Below, piece after piece: positions 1-7,728 of a stretch of DNA of 64,000 nt. Both the position numbers and the translations under genes were made by a program. The first letter of the stretch is position 1; every line of letters begins with the position of its first letter. The stretch spans positions 682,001-746,000 of the forward strand of contig CANMLW010000001.1 in the NCBI GenBank assembly GCA_947498705.1, read 5' to 3'. Source of the stretch: an uncultured Aquimarina sp. Its GTDB lineage: Bacteria; Bacteroidota; Bacteroidia; Flavobacteriales; Flavobacteriaceae. Below the pieces are notes generated by a model that had not been told where the DNA came from, made no database searches, and worked only from the letters and a program-made list of their open reading frames with translations.

Positions 1-65
1 AAAAATAGAGAATTTTCTCCTAACTTTACTATAAATACATCCAGTTTTAATTATTTTTTGAAGTA

Positions 66-94
66 TCCCCCAAGACCAAACTAATCCTGGGGGA
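66..94 (-). terminator. weak hairpin downstream of the hydrolase gene
   Basis: TCCCCCA and TGGGGGA form a 7-bp GC-rich stem with a 15-base loop, 21 bases past the stop of the minus-strand hydrolase gene. No T-run follows on the minus strand, so this is only a possible terminator. Confidence 0.3.
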
Positions 95-114
95 ATAATA
101 AATGAATATAGCCT

Positions 115-1173
115 CTATTTATTCATACTAATGAATGCCTCTACTTCATCTGCAAATTTTTGTGATTCAGTCCCCCCAGGAAAATGACCCGATTGTTCAA
201 AAAGAACATGTTTTTTATACTTAGATCCCATTTTAACAGAAATACGTTCTCCAATTTGATAAGGAATCACTACATCATGTTTTCCCCATAAAAGCAAAGA
301 AGGTATTTTTATTTCATTAAGTCTGTCTTCAAAACTCCAATTCTTAAAAATATCTTCTCTTATTAATACATTTCTAGCCATTGCTCCACTCCAAAACGTG
401 GTAAGCAAATTATTTTTGAACACATAATTATTTACAATTTCTTTTTCATAGTCACCATCACTTACTATGAAACCATCCCTTCTTATATTTGTTTCAGCAA
501 TAAAAGCTTCTCTATTAAGCTTAAAAAAATCTTCTAAGTTTGGTTTCAATGGATCCACCGTTTTTACTTTATTTAAAACCTTTTGCCAATAGTCAACCCT
601 ATTTCCTAATGCTATTTGCTCTTTAGATAATACCTTGTAATTTTCTATATAACCAAAATAAAGTTGTCTCCAATCATGCACACCATCAACATTAATCCAT
701 CCCTTAAAAAAATCTTGATTGTTATTTTTTAGTAACGTAGCAATTCCTAAGGTGCCTCCCCAACTATGCCCCATCAGAAAGAAACGACTATCATTTCCAT
801 ATTTGTGCTGAATCACTTTTACAAGAGCCATAACATCCTCGGTCATGACATCAATATTAAAATCATTCTCAGAAAATCTTCCCTGAGACATTCCAGAACC
901 TCTTTGATCAAAATATACTACTGCACAAGATTTTTCTATCCTATTCTTGATGGTACCAAAACGATAGCTCAAACCACTATCCCCAGGTCCACCATGCAAA
1001 AGAATCAGAAACACTTTTTCTGATGCATTGCCATAAATATGAGCGGGCATATCGGCTCCTTTATGACGAACATAAAATGTATCACTAAGATCATTAATAT
1101 CTTCTTTTGCACAAGACATAAAGAATAAAACCGGCACAAAAAACAATCCAATTTTTAAGTAGTTATTTCTCAT
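115..1173 (-). CDS. alpha/beta-hydrolase lipoprotein (proline iminopeptidase-like)
   Basis: A 352-residue secreted lipoprotein hydrolase. Residues 1-21 are a lipoprotein signal with lipobox ending FFMSC (Cys21). The alpha/beta-hydrolase core carries the oxyanion motif HGGPG (60-64), DQRGSG (about 89-94) and the nucleophile elbow GHSWGG with Ser137. Asp300 (WGKHD) and His330 (QSGH) complete a plausible triad. HGGPG with DQRGSG is typical of the proline iminopeptidase (S33) branch, so release of N-terminal residues from peptides or hydrolysis of a small ester or amide is likely. The substrate is unknown. The start overlaps the end of the upstream minus-strand gene by 11 bases, which suggests translational coupling. 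It would be anchored in the periplasm or on the outer membrane. Confidence 0.85.
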   Translation of the reverse strand: MRNNYLKIGLFFVPVLFFMSCAKEDINDLSDTFYVRHKGADMPAHIYGNASEKVFLILLHGGPGDSGLSYRFGTIKNRIEKSCAVVYFDQRGSGMSQGRFSENDFNIDVMTEDVMALVKVIQHKYGNDSRFFLMGHSWGGTLGIATLLKNNNQDFFKGWINVDGVHDWRQLYFGYIENYKVLSKEQIALGNRVDYWQKVLNKVKTVDPLKPNLEDFFKLNREAFIAETNIRRDGFIVSDGDYEKEIVNNYVFKNNLLTTFWSGAMARNVLIREDIFKNWSFEDRLNEIKIPSLLLWGKHDVVIPYQIGERISVKMGSKYKKHVLFEQSGHFPGGTESQKFADEVEAFISMNK

Positions 1174-1810
1174 TCTTTGTATGTTTTTTTTTCTTTTTTA
1201 ATTTAAAACGATATCCATAGTTAAAAGAAACCATAGGTAGAGATCCAGTATTATAAGGTGTTAACAGCTTAAAATTGATATTAAAATAACTAGCTGTTAA
1301 TTTCTTACCTTTCCTTAGTCTTCCAAACCCTAATGAGAGTGAGGGAGCATAGTAACCTCTTCCTGGAAGAAATACTTTGTCCACTTCTCCATTTTTCACT
1401 TCATAAGTTTCTGGAAAAAAAGAGCGATGATATCCCAAGGGATTAAACTCTATACTAATTTGCTTTCCTTTGTTATTGGTGCGTCGCCAAGTGATCCCAT
1501 AATCGGTAAAAACACCTACATGACTTCGAGGATCCCAGTAAAAACCTAAATTACCGTTCAGTAATAACTGCTTTGTAATGGTCTTGTTTCCTCTTTTTCT
1601 TTCTTTGATCCTGATTTTTTCTCTAATCACATATTCTGCTCCACTACTTAATCCTGGATTCCAGAGTGCGTTTCCGAAATATCCCAGCTTAAACTCTGTT
1701 TTCTCTAAAAAACTAGTGGTAGAATCTACTACCTTTTGTTTTTCTGAAATAAGCTGAGCATGATTTTGTAATGAAATAAAATAGAAACAGCAGAGTGCTA
1801 TTTTTTTCAT
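1163..1810 (-). CDS. exported protein of unknown function, probable outer-membrane barrel
   Basis: 215 residues with a short cleavable signal peptide (start MKKIALCC, cleavage after NHAQ around residue 18). The rest is rich in alternating polar and aromatic residues, such as the LGYHRSFFPETY region and a C-terminal FNYGYRFKLKKKKK stretch, as in small beta-barrel outer-membrane proteins. The C-terminus is an unusual lysine tail. I do not recognise a named family. Its last 11 bases overlap the start of the downstream lipoprotein hydrolase, so the two are almost certainly co-transcribed and may work together at the outer membrane. Confidence 0.6.
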   Translation of the reverse strand: MKKIALCCFYFISLQNHAQLISEKQKVVDSTTSFLEKTEFKLGYFGNALWNPGLSSGAEYVIREKIRIKERKRGNKTITKQLLLNGNLGFYWDPRSHVGVFTDYGITWRRTNNKGKQISIEFNPLGYHRSFFPETYEVKNGEVDKVFLPGRGYYAPSLSLGFGRLRKGKKLTASYFNINFKLLTPYNTGSLPMVSFNYGYRFKLKKKKKHTKNEK

Positions 1811-2232
1811 TTATAATTATTTGTTTAGGTTTTAATTAATTGTCGAATTTCTTTGTCCGGATCAAATCTGCTTTAAATGACGTACGTAGAGTCTAATCGT
1901 TGCAAAAAAAATAAATCATAAAATTTAAAAAAAACACAATCATCACATTATAAAACACTTAAGATAATTAACTTAAAGCAATGGTATATATAAAAAACCT
2001 TGCATAAACATCTCTAAAAACCTAATCAAACCAAACTTTATGCAATAAAAAATGTCCTATACGGACATTTTTTATTTGTAATAAGTATTCGTAAATTGAT
2101 AAATGAATGTAATTTAAGGAGTATAAAACCTTTTTAGGTTGTAATATATATTTATACCAAATAAACCATAAAACACCACTTATCTGTTTGTTCATTTCTT
2201 CTCTTATGTCCAATTTTATAATGTATTTGGTA
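1811..2232. other. gene-free interval with terminator and inverted repeat
   Basis: A stretch of 422 bases between two minus-strand genes. It holds a terminator-like hairpin at 2047-2073 and a 10-bp inverted repeat, ATACCAAATA at 2154-2163 and TATTTGGTAT at 2224-2233, whose right arm reaches the stop codon of the protease gene. An open frame of 63 codons here lacks a signal, domain or convincing start and is not called. Confidence 0.5.
2047..2073. terminator. bidirectional terminator hairpin
   Basis: AAAAAATGTCC pairs with GGACATTTTTT across a 5-base loop, an 11-bp perfect stem with A/T runs on both sides. It lies about 160 bases beyond the protease stop codon on the minus strand. Confidence 0.55.
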
Positions 2233-2233
2233 T
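2154..2233. repeat. 80-bp segment bounded by 10-bp inverted repeats
   Basis: ATACCAAATA (2154-2163) and its exact reverse complement TATTTGGTAT (2224-2233) bound an 80-bp segment. The size and ends would fit a small palindromic repeat element, but no second copy is visible in this window. Confidence 0.35.
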
Positions 2234-2976
2234 TAGTTTAATTGAGAGATGAATTGAACAATGTTTTTACTACTTGTGGCTTCTAAAACTATCTTTTTAG
2301 TTTTTTTATCTTCTCCTCCAGAAGTTATCAAGCCAACTATTTTACCTTTTTTATCAACTATAGGGGCTCCACTCATACCTCCCAAACTTTTAGGCCCTTG
2401 AACTTGAATAAGACGATGGTAATCTCCTTCCGTTTTATCAAATTTATACTCATAGACACGTTGCGCTCCAATAGTATCTTTATAAGACCAACCTATAGCA
2501 TATAAACACTCTCCATTTTTAAGTTTTTTTTCTCTAAATTTCAAAGGTTTATGATTCGTTTTATTTTGTTTAATAGAAAAAACCAACCAATCATTATACG
2601 TATCCCAATTTGAATCTAAATAACTCCAGGTAAGTGAATCTTTTCTATTTGTGTTTAATAATCTCTCTGTAATCACATAAGATGTACTATCATTTTTAGG
2701 ATGCATTTTCCATTGTTTTAGATCACCTTCAAAATCTACAAATTTCATGTTATCTGTTTTAGATATTAACAAAATATGTTTTGCAGTAATTGCATATGTC
2801 TTATCATTATGCCGCACCAAAAATCCATTAGATGCATTTGGATTATCAAACTTTGAGTCTACAAAAGAGACATTGTTAATAAGTCCAATTGGCCTTTTTT
2901 GTAATTTCTTTACAGAAGAACAACCAACTGCAAAAACAACTGTAAAAAATAGTACTATTCTATTAATATAATTCAT
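2233..2976 (-). CDS. trypsin-like serine protease lipoprotein
   Basis: 247 residues beginning with a lipoprotein signal whose lipobox ends AVGC (Cys19). The body has a trypsin-like (S1/S46-like) fold signature: His67 in TAKHILL, Asp129 in the YNDWLVF strand, and Ser202 in GGMSGAPIV, which is the usual GxSGxP nucleophile setting. The length is normal for a single protease domain with no PDZ domain. It is probably a periplasmic or surface-anchored protease of unknown target. The gene stands alone, transcribed away from the LytS/LytTR operon, with a candidate -7 element at 3014-3021 and a 12-base tandem repeat directly upstream of its ATG. Confidence 0.8.
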   Translation of the reverse strand: MNYINRIVLFFTVVFAVGCSSVKKLQKRPIGLINNVSFVDSKFDNPNASNGFLVRHNDKTYAITAKHILLISKTDNMKFVDFEGDLKQWKMHPKNDSTSYVITERLLNTNRKDSLTWSYLDSNWDTYNDWLVFSIKQNKTNHKPLKFREKKLKNGECLYAIGWSYKDTIGAQRVYEYKFDKTEGDYHRLIQVQGPKSLGGMSGAPIVDKKGKIVGLITSGGEDKKTKKIVLEATSSKNIVQFISQLN

Positions 2977-2999
2977 TTTGATATTCGTTTTGATATTCG
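2976..2999. repeat. two tandem copies of a 12-base unit
   Basis: TTTTGATATTCG occurs twice head to tail, starting at the first base of the protease start codon (minus strand). The duplication sits in the leader and translation-initiation region of that gene and could vary in copy number. Confidence 0.6.
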
Positions 3000-3013
3000 T
3001 TTTTAAATTATAA

Positions 3014-3021
3014 CAAACCTA
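3014..3021 (-). promoter_or_regulatory. candidate -7 element of the protease gene
   Basis: On the minus strand this reads TAGGTTTG, matching the Bacteroidota -7 consensus TAnnTTTG, 38 bases upstream of the protease ATG. No clear -33 box was seen. Confidence 0.4.
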
Positions 3022-3121
3022 AGCAGTAGTAATCCATGACGTAAAGAAAATAGAAGAAACAAAGTTAAATGACTATGTTTAACACTAAAGCTTCTATTTA
3101 TGGGTTTATATACGATTATTC

Positions 3122-3129
3122 TAGTTTTG
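3122..3129 (+). promoter_or_regulatory. candidate -7 element of the LytS/LytTR operon
   Basis: TAGTTTTG matches TAnnTTTG, 66 bases before the kinase ATG at 3196. It is divergent from the protease promoter about 100 bases away. Confidence 0.35.
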
Positions 3130-3195
3130 TATACATATAGTGATCAAACAGCAATTTATTTGATATAGCGACCAAAATTATGGTATATTTCATGC

Positions 3196-4224
3196 ATGAG
3201 TTTTAACAATAAAAAGATTCTTGAACATGTTTTATTTTGGATCGGTATTTTTCTTTTTTACATCTTCTCTTCTACCGAACCGGAATTGTTTAAACAAACC
3301 ATAGAAACAACTTTATTCAAATTTCCTCTTTTAATAATTGCCGCTTATGTTTTTAATTACTGGCAAATACCACATTATTTAAAACAAAAAAGATATGTTG
3401 TATTTGTCATGTCAATGATCCTAATAATTATCCTATTAACCATTATTTATCGTTTTATGGGATATTATTATCTAGATCAATATTGCGCTAATGGTCCTTA
3501 TCCATTAATTAGTTTGGTAGATTTTCCTTTTCATATGCTACTGTTTCATTTTCCTGCATTGATCATGTATTTCTATAAAACGAATAAGGAACAAGAGTTG
3601 GAAAAAGAAAAGATACATCAACTAGAAAAAGAAAAAATATCAACCGAGCTTAAGTATTTAAAAGCACAATTAAACCCTCACTTTTTATTTAATACATTAA
3701 ATAATCTATATTCATATGTAATTACAAAATCTCCTAAGGCACCCGAAATGGTACTACAGCTTTCTGAAATTTTGGACTATATTTTATATAAAAGCCAACG
3801 TACATCTGTTCCTTTGGAAGAAGAGACACATACCATAGAAAACTATATTGCGTTAGAACGAATTAAATATGAAAATAGATTAAAAGTAACTTTTGAAAAA
3901 AACATTACTAACGATACACAAAAAATAGCACCACTTTTACTTTTATCCATTGTAGAAAACGCTTTTAAACATGGGGTAAGTGGTAGTATCATAAAACCAG
4001 AAATTAAAATTACACTAACTCAATCAGATTCGAAACTAGAATTTAATGTTTGGAATACAAATGTTACTACCAAGCATGGAAATAAAACAGATGATTATAA
4101 AAGTGGTATTGGCCTTACTAATATCAAAAGACAATTAGATCTCATTTATCCCAAAAACCATAAATTAGAAACTAATAAAACAAACGACTTCTTTAATTTG
4201 AAATTAACCTTAAAACTAGATTAA
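3196..4224 (+). CDS. LytS-family sensor histidine kinase
   Basis: 342 residues. Four predicted membrane helices (about 11-27, 41-57, 68-88, 107-126) form a compact sensor without a large outer domain. A charged coiled-coil linker (131-155) leads to the His_kinase motif KAQLNPHFLFNTLNNLYS with phosphoacceptor His162. The C-terminal HATPase domain has the N-box IVENAFKHG and the GIGLTNIKRQL glycine box. This is the LytS/YehU architecture, which pairs with LytTR regulators. The gene ends one base before the regulator start, so the two form a cognate pair. The signal is unknown. Confidence 0.92.
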   Translation: MSFNNKKILEHVLFWIGIFLFYIFSSTEPELFKQTIETTLFKFPLLIIAAYVFNYWQIPHYLKQKRYVVFVMSMILIIILLTIIYRFMGYYYLDQYCANGPYPLISLVDFPFHMLLFHFPALIMYFYKTNKEQELEKEKIHQLEKEKISTELKYLKAQLNPHFLFNTLNNLYSYVITKSPKAPEMVLQLSEILDYILYKSQRTSVPLEEETHTIENYIALERIKYENRLKVTFEKNITNDTQKIAPLLLLSIVENAFKHGVSGSIIKPEIKITLTQSDSKLEFNVWNTNVTTKHGNKTDDYKSGIGLTNIKRQLDLIYPKNHKLETNKTNDFFNLKLTLKLD

Positions 4225-4225
4225 C

Positions 4226-4927
4226 ATGGTACGATGTTTACTTGTCGATGATGAGTCTCCTGCAATTGATTTGCTTAAAAATCATATTACAATGCTAAAT
4301 GGTTTAGAAATCATTGCCAGTTGCTATAGTGCCGTAGAAGCGTTTGAGGTTATAAAAAGAGAAAAAATTGACTTACTTTTTTTAGATATCGAAATGCCTG
4401 TTTTGATGGGGTTGGATTTTCTAAAATCGTTAAAGAACCCGCCAAAAGTCATAATTACAACAGCATATAGAGAATACGCCTTGGATGGATATGATCTAGA
4501 TATTGTCGATTATTTATTAAAACCTATTTCTTTTGATAGGTTTGTAAAATCAATTGATAGATACTATGAAAGAATTCAGCCCCCCCAAACAACTCCTACC
4601 AAAGAGGCCTCTAGTAATAAATTCTTCTATGTGAACATAAATAAGAAGCATATTAAGATTGTTTATAATGATATTTTATACATAGAAAGCCTAAAAGACT
4701 ACGTACGAATTCATACAGTTAATCAAAGATTAGTGGTAAAAAGTAATATTGGTAAAATAGAAGATCAATTACCGTCCACCTTATTTCTTAGAACACATCG
4801 TTCTTATATAGTAGCTATTGATAAAATTACTGCTTTTACTCAAAAAGATGTAGAAATTCGAGATATAGAAATCCCAATTGGATCAAGTCATTCTACAAAA
4901 GTCATTTCATTGTTATCAAATACTTAG
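4226..4927 (+). CDS. LytTR-family response regulator
   Basis: 233 residues: receiver domain (1-120) with the acidic pocket VDDE near the N-terminus, phosphoacceptor Asp54 (LFLDIEMP) and Lys in DYLLKPISF, then a C-terminal LytTR DNA-binding domain (about 135-230) with the characteristic ILYIESLKDYVRIHT and FLRTHRSYIV segments. It would bind short direct repeats upstream of its targets. Only one base separates it from the kinase gene, so they are one operon and a functional pair. Targets cannot be read from the sequence. The TPR lipoprotein gene 106 bases downstream is a reasonable candidate. Confidence 0.93.
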   Translation: MVRCLLVDDESPAIDLLKNHITMLNGLEIIASCYSAVEAFEVIKREKIDLLFLDIEMPVLMGLDFLKSLKNPPKVIITTAYREYALDGYDLDIVDYLLKPISFDRFVKSIDRYYERIQPPQTTPTKEASSNKFFYVNINKKHIKIVYNDILYIESLKDYVRIHTVNQRLVVKSNIGKIEDQLPSTLFLRTHRSYIVAIDKITAFTQKDVEIRDIEIPIGSSHSTKVISLLSNT

Positions 4928-5033
4928 ACACTTTTATATCCTTTATAGTTTTTTAAACGAGTATGATCTATTTTTTAAGAGCTACATATATATCCTATTT
5001 AATTTAGTTTCAAAATAATTAAAGTAAATAGAT

Positions 5034-5909
5034 ATGTATCACATCAAATATTTAGTAATTCTTACTATTTCATTAAGCTTTTTCTTTTGTACATCTCAAA
5101 AAACAGAACGTCAAATTGAAGATGAATTTGTTAAAAAGTTTGCCCCTAAAAACCTAAAGACCTATGGTTTTACACTGGCTGTAGATTCTAGAGTCCCAGA
5201 AGTACACCAGATTTTAAATGATTTAGAAAAGAACTTTTACTTTTATGGTGATAAGCAAGAATACCAAAAAAAAGCAACTAGAATTATCGAATTAGATCCT
5301 AATTACCCTAGTGGCATCTTAATGAGCGGTTTTTATATAAGAGATCCAAAAGAATATAAAAAACTCGTTACTAAAGCATACAATCTTTCAAAAACAACTA
5401 CCTTAAAATCTGAACAAAACTTAATACAAGCAGAGTATTCACTTTTGGTAGAAGAAGATTATCCAAAGGCACAGAAATATTTTCAAAAAGTTGTAGATAT
5501 GTATCCTGATAGTGCTGCTGCCATTTGGTCTTTAGGTATGGCATATTATTACAATGATGAATATGATAAAGCATTGAAATGTTATAAAAAAAGTACAGAA
5601 CTAATTCCTAATCTACCAAAAGGGTATGAATTTATGGCTGTAGTTTATTACAAAAAGAAAATGTATAAAGAGGCATTAAAATACATAACAAAAGCCAAGA
5701 AATACGGTGCTAATGCTCAAAATGACATCTATTTTGCCGAGTTTGAAAGTTTTTTATATTATCGATCTGGACTTTATACCAAAGCGATTCAAGCGATAGA
5801 AAAAGCATTTACATACGGTAAAAACTATAAAACAAGTAAAGAGTTAAAAAGAGTACATGAATTAACCAAAGCAAAATTAGATTCGATTAAAACAACAAAA
5901 AAACACTAA
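5034..5909 (+). CDS. TPR-repeat lipoprotein
   Basis: 291 residues with a lipoprotein signal (lipobox LSFFFC, Cys19). From about residue 110 to the end it is helical with at least four TPR-like units, including YPKAQKYFQKVVDMYPDSA, YDKALKCYKKSTELIPNLP and YKEALKYITKAKKYG, each with the A-L-x-x-Y and small-residue pattern. TPR lipoproteins usually act as protein-protein scaffolds in the envelope. No catalytic motif is seen. It lies between two LytS/LytTR systems, on the same strand as the first and convergent with the second. Confidence 0.8.
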   Translation: MYHIKYLVILTISLSFFFCTSQKTERQIEDEFVKKFAPKNLKTYGFTLAVDSRVPEVHQILNDLEKNFYFYGDKQEYQKKATRIIELDPNYPSGILMSGFYIRDPKEYKKLVTKAYNLSKTTTLKSEQNLIQAEYSLLVEEDYPKAQKYFQKVVDMYPDSAAAIWSLGMAYYYNDEYDKALKCYKKSTELIPNLPKGYEFMAVVYYKKKMYKEALKYITKAKKYGANAQNDIYFAEFESFLYYRSGLYTKAIQAIEKAFTYGKNYKTSKELKRVHELTKAKLDSIKTTKKH

Positions 5910-5972
5910 TATTCTCAATAAAACAATATGGTTTAACCTGTATAAAATCATGCATATTAAGCATAATTAAAA

Positions 5973-6653
5973 TTACAAATCCTTAACCAACTGCAATAAG
6001 GCCTTTTTATACGTTTTACCAATAGGAATTGATGTGTTTTGGATATAGAGTTGATTACCCTGAATTTTATCTATTTTACTATAGTTTATAAGATAAGATC
6101 GGTGAACTCTTATAAAGTTGTTTTCTTGAAGTTTTTTTTCCCAATTATTCATACTATCCTGTACCAATAGTTTTTTATCGGCATAAAAGATGTACACATA
6201 ATCCACCTCAGATTTTAAATATAAGATTTCGTCCTTTACTATCTTAAAAAAGGTTTTATCAGCATACACAAATAACTCCTTAGAACTATCATTGCTTTTT
6301 TTATCTATAAGACTATGCTGCACTCGCATAATAGCTTTTAAAAATCTTTCATAAGAAAAAGGTTTGAGAAGATAATCTACCGCAGCCTCTTCAAATGCAT
6401 CTATTGCATAATCCCTGTAAGCCGTTGTTACAATGATTTTAGGTTTAATTTCTAAATTTTTTAAAAACTCTATACCATTTGTTCCTGGTAATTGTATATC
6501 TAACAAAATAAAATCTACCTCTTCTAAAACCTGAAGGGACAACTCTGTAATAGATTCAAATATCCCTAAACATTGAATAGTATTGGTTTGATCAATATAC
6601 TTTTGCAATAATTGCTGTGCAGGTAACTCATCTTCTATAACTATACATTTCAT
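5973..6653 (-). CDS. LytTR-family response regulator
   Basis: 226 residues: receiver domain with IEDE near the N-terminus and phosphoacceptor Asp52 (FILLDIQLPGTNG), Lys in DYLLKPFSYERF, then a LytTR DNA-binding domain with EILYLKSEVDYVYIF and FIRVHRSYLINYSKI. Its ATG overlaps the stop of the upstream kinase gene by four bases (ATGA type), showing tight translational coupling. It is a paralogue of the regulator at 4226-4927 rather than a recent duplicate, since identity outside the motifs is modest. Confidence 0.93.
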   Translation of the reverse strand: MKCIVIEDELPAQQLLQKYIDQTNTIQCLGIFESITELSLQVLEEVDFILLDIQLPGTNGIEFLKNLEIKPKIIVTTAYRDYAIDAFEEAAVDYLLKPFSYERFLKAIMRVQHSLIDKKSNDSSKELFVYADKTFFKIVKDEILYLKSEVDYVYIFYADKKLLVQDSMNNWEKKLQENNFIRVHRSYLINYSKIDKIQGNQLYIQNTSIPIGKTYKKALLQLVKDL

Positions 6654-7663
6654 ACTAAATCAATTTCTAAGTTCACTTTAAATATGTTGTTATTTGAAGA
6701 GTCTATTTCTAACTTATGTTTTGAAGGAAACAATAAAGTAAGTCTACGTCTTACATTCTCTATCCCGATGCCACTTTCTTTCCAGATTGCTAATTGTTCA
6801 GTATCATAATTTTGATCATATTGGTTTTCAACATACAAACTAAAATTCTTATCTAATAAATTCATTCGAATAATCAAAGGAATATCTTTCCCCTCGGTCA
6901 TACTAGAATATTTAAATGCATTCTCTATAAATGGAATTAATAGTAATGGAGGAATAGTTTGTTCAAGATTATCTATTTCATTTACAAAACTAACCGCTAT
7001 TTTTTTTCCTAAACGAGCTTTTTGTAAATCAATAAATCCACTAATAAACTCAATCTCTTTCGATATAGCAACTCGTTCTTTATCCCCCTCATGCAATAAA
7101 TAATGCAAACTATCAGACAGTTTTAAAATTTTATCTGCTAAAACTTCATCTTTTTGAATTGCATTAGAATACAACATGTTTAAGGTATTAAACAAAAAAT
7201 GTGGATTCATTTGCGCTTTCAAACTTTTGAGTTCTGCACGTGCCTTTTCTTTTTCTGTTTTCTCTATAATCTGCTTATTTATGATATTCTTCTTTATAGC
7301 CAATAATGCCATAAAGAAGGTAATTACCAAGAAGTATTCTACAACTTTACTAATAGTACAAATTCTAAGGCGTTCACATTTACATGCTTGCATATTTACA
7401 TAACAATTGAAAAAAACAATACTTATAATTAGTAATATTAAAAGTATATTAGATTTTATGTTTTTATTTAAGCGTTTACTCACTATAAAATAAGTAATGT
7501 ACACAGAGGTCGCTATAAAAAATGTGTTTCTAAAAGTCTCTTTAAATTCAAAATGAAACCAGTCTTCATTTCCATACTGAAGAATTGGATATGTAATATA
7601 TACTATCCAAAACAACAGATGCAGACCAATTTCTAAGTGTGTTTTTTTTAATACTTTTTTCAT
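6650..7663 (-). CDS. LytS-family sensor histidine kinase
   Basis: 337 residues. Membrane helices at about 12-30, 46-62, 71-88 and 106-124 precede a coiled-coil linker and the KAQMNPHFLFNTLNMLYS motif with His155. The HATPase region shows LLLIPFIENAFKYS (N-box) and GIGIENVRRRL. A MQACKCERL segment between membrane helices 3 and 4 carries two cysteines that could be redox- or metal-sensitive. It overlaps its regulator by four bases. Upstream, 65 bases away on the same strand, is the broken receptor gene, so receptor, kinase and regulator look like one transcription unit. Confidence 0.92.
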   Translation of the reverse strand: MKKVLKKTHLEIGLHLLFWIVYITYPILQYGNEDWFHFEFKETFRNTFFIATSVYITYFIVSKRLNKNIKSNILLILLIISIVFFNCYVNMQACKCERLRICTISKVVEYFLVITFFMALLAIKKNIINKQIIEKTEKEKARAELKSLKAQMNPHFLFNTLNMLYSNAIQKDEVLADKILKLSDSLHYLLHEGDKERVAISKEIEFISGFIDLQKARLGKKIAVSFVNEIDNLEQTIPPLLLIPFIENAFKYSSMTEGKDIPLIIRMNLLDKNFSLYVENQYDQNYDTEQLAIWKESGIGIENVRRRLTLLFPSKHKLEIDSSNNNIFKVNLEIDLV

Positions 7664-7728
7664 ACGTCAATCATATTTCTAGTATAAATCTATCAATTTT
7701 TATTTAGTCTTTATAACATAGTTAAGTA

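Noticed and set aside
2022-2213. 63-codon minus-strand frame between two genes
   Set aside because: No signal, domain or good start; it runs through a terminator hairpin and one arm of an inverted repeat.
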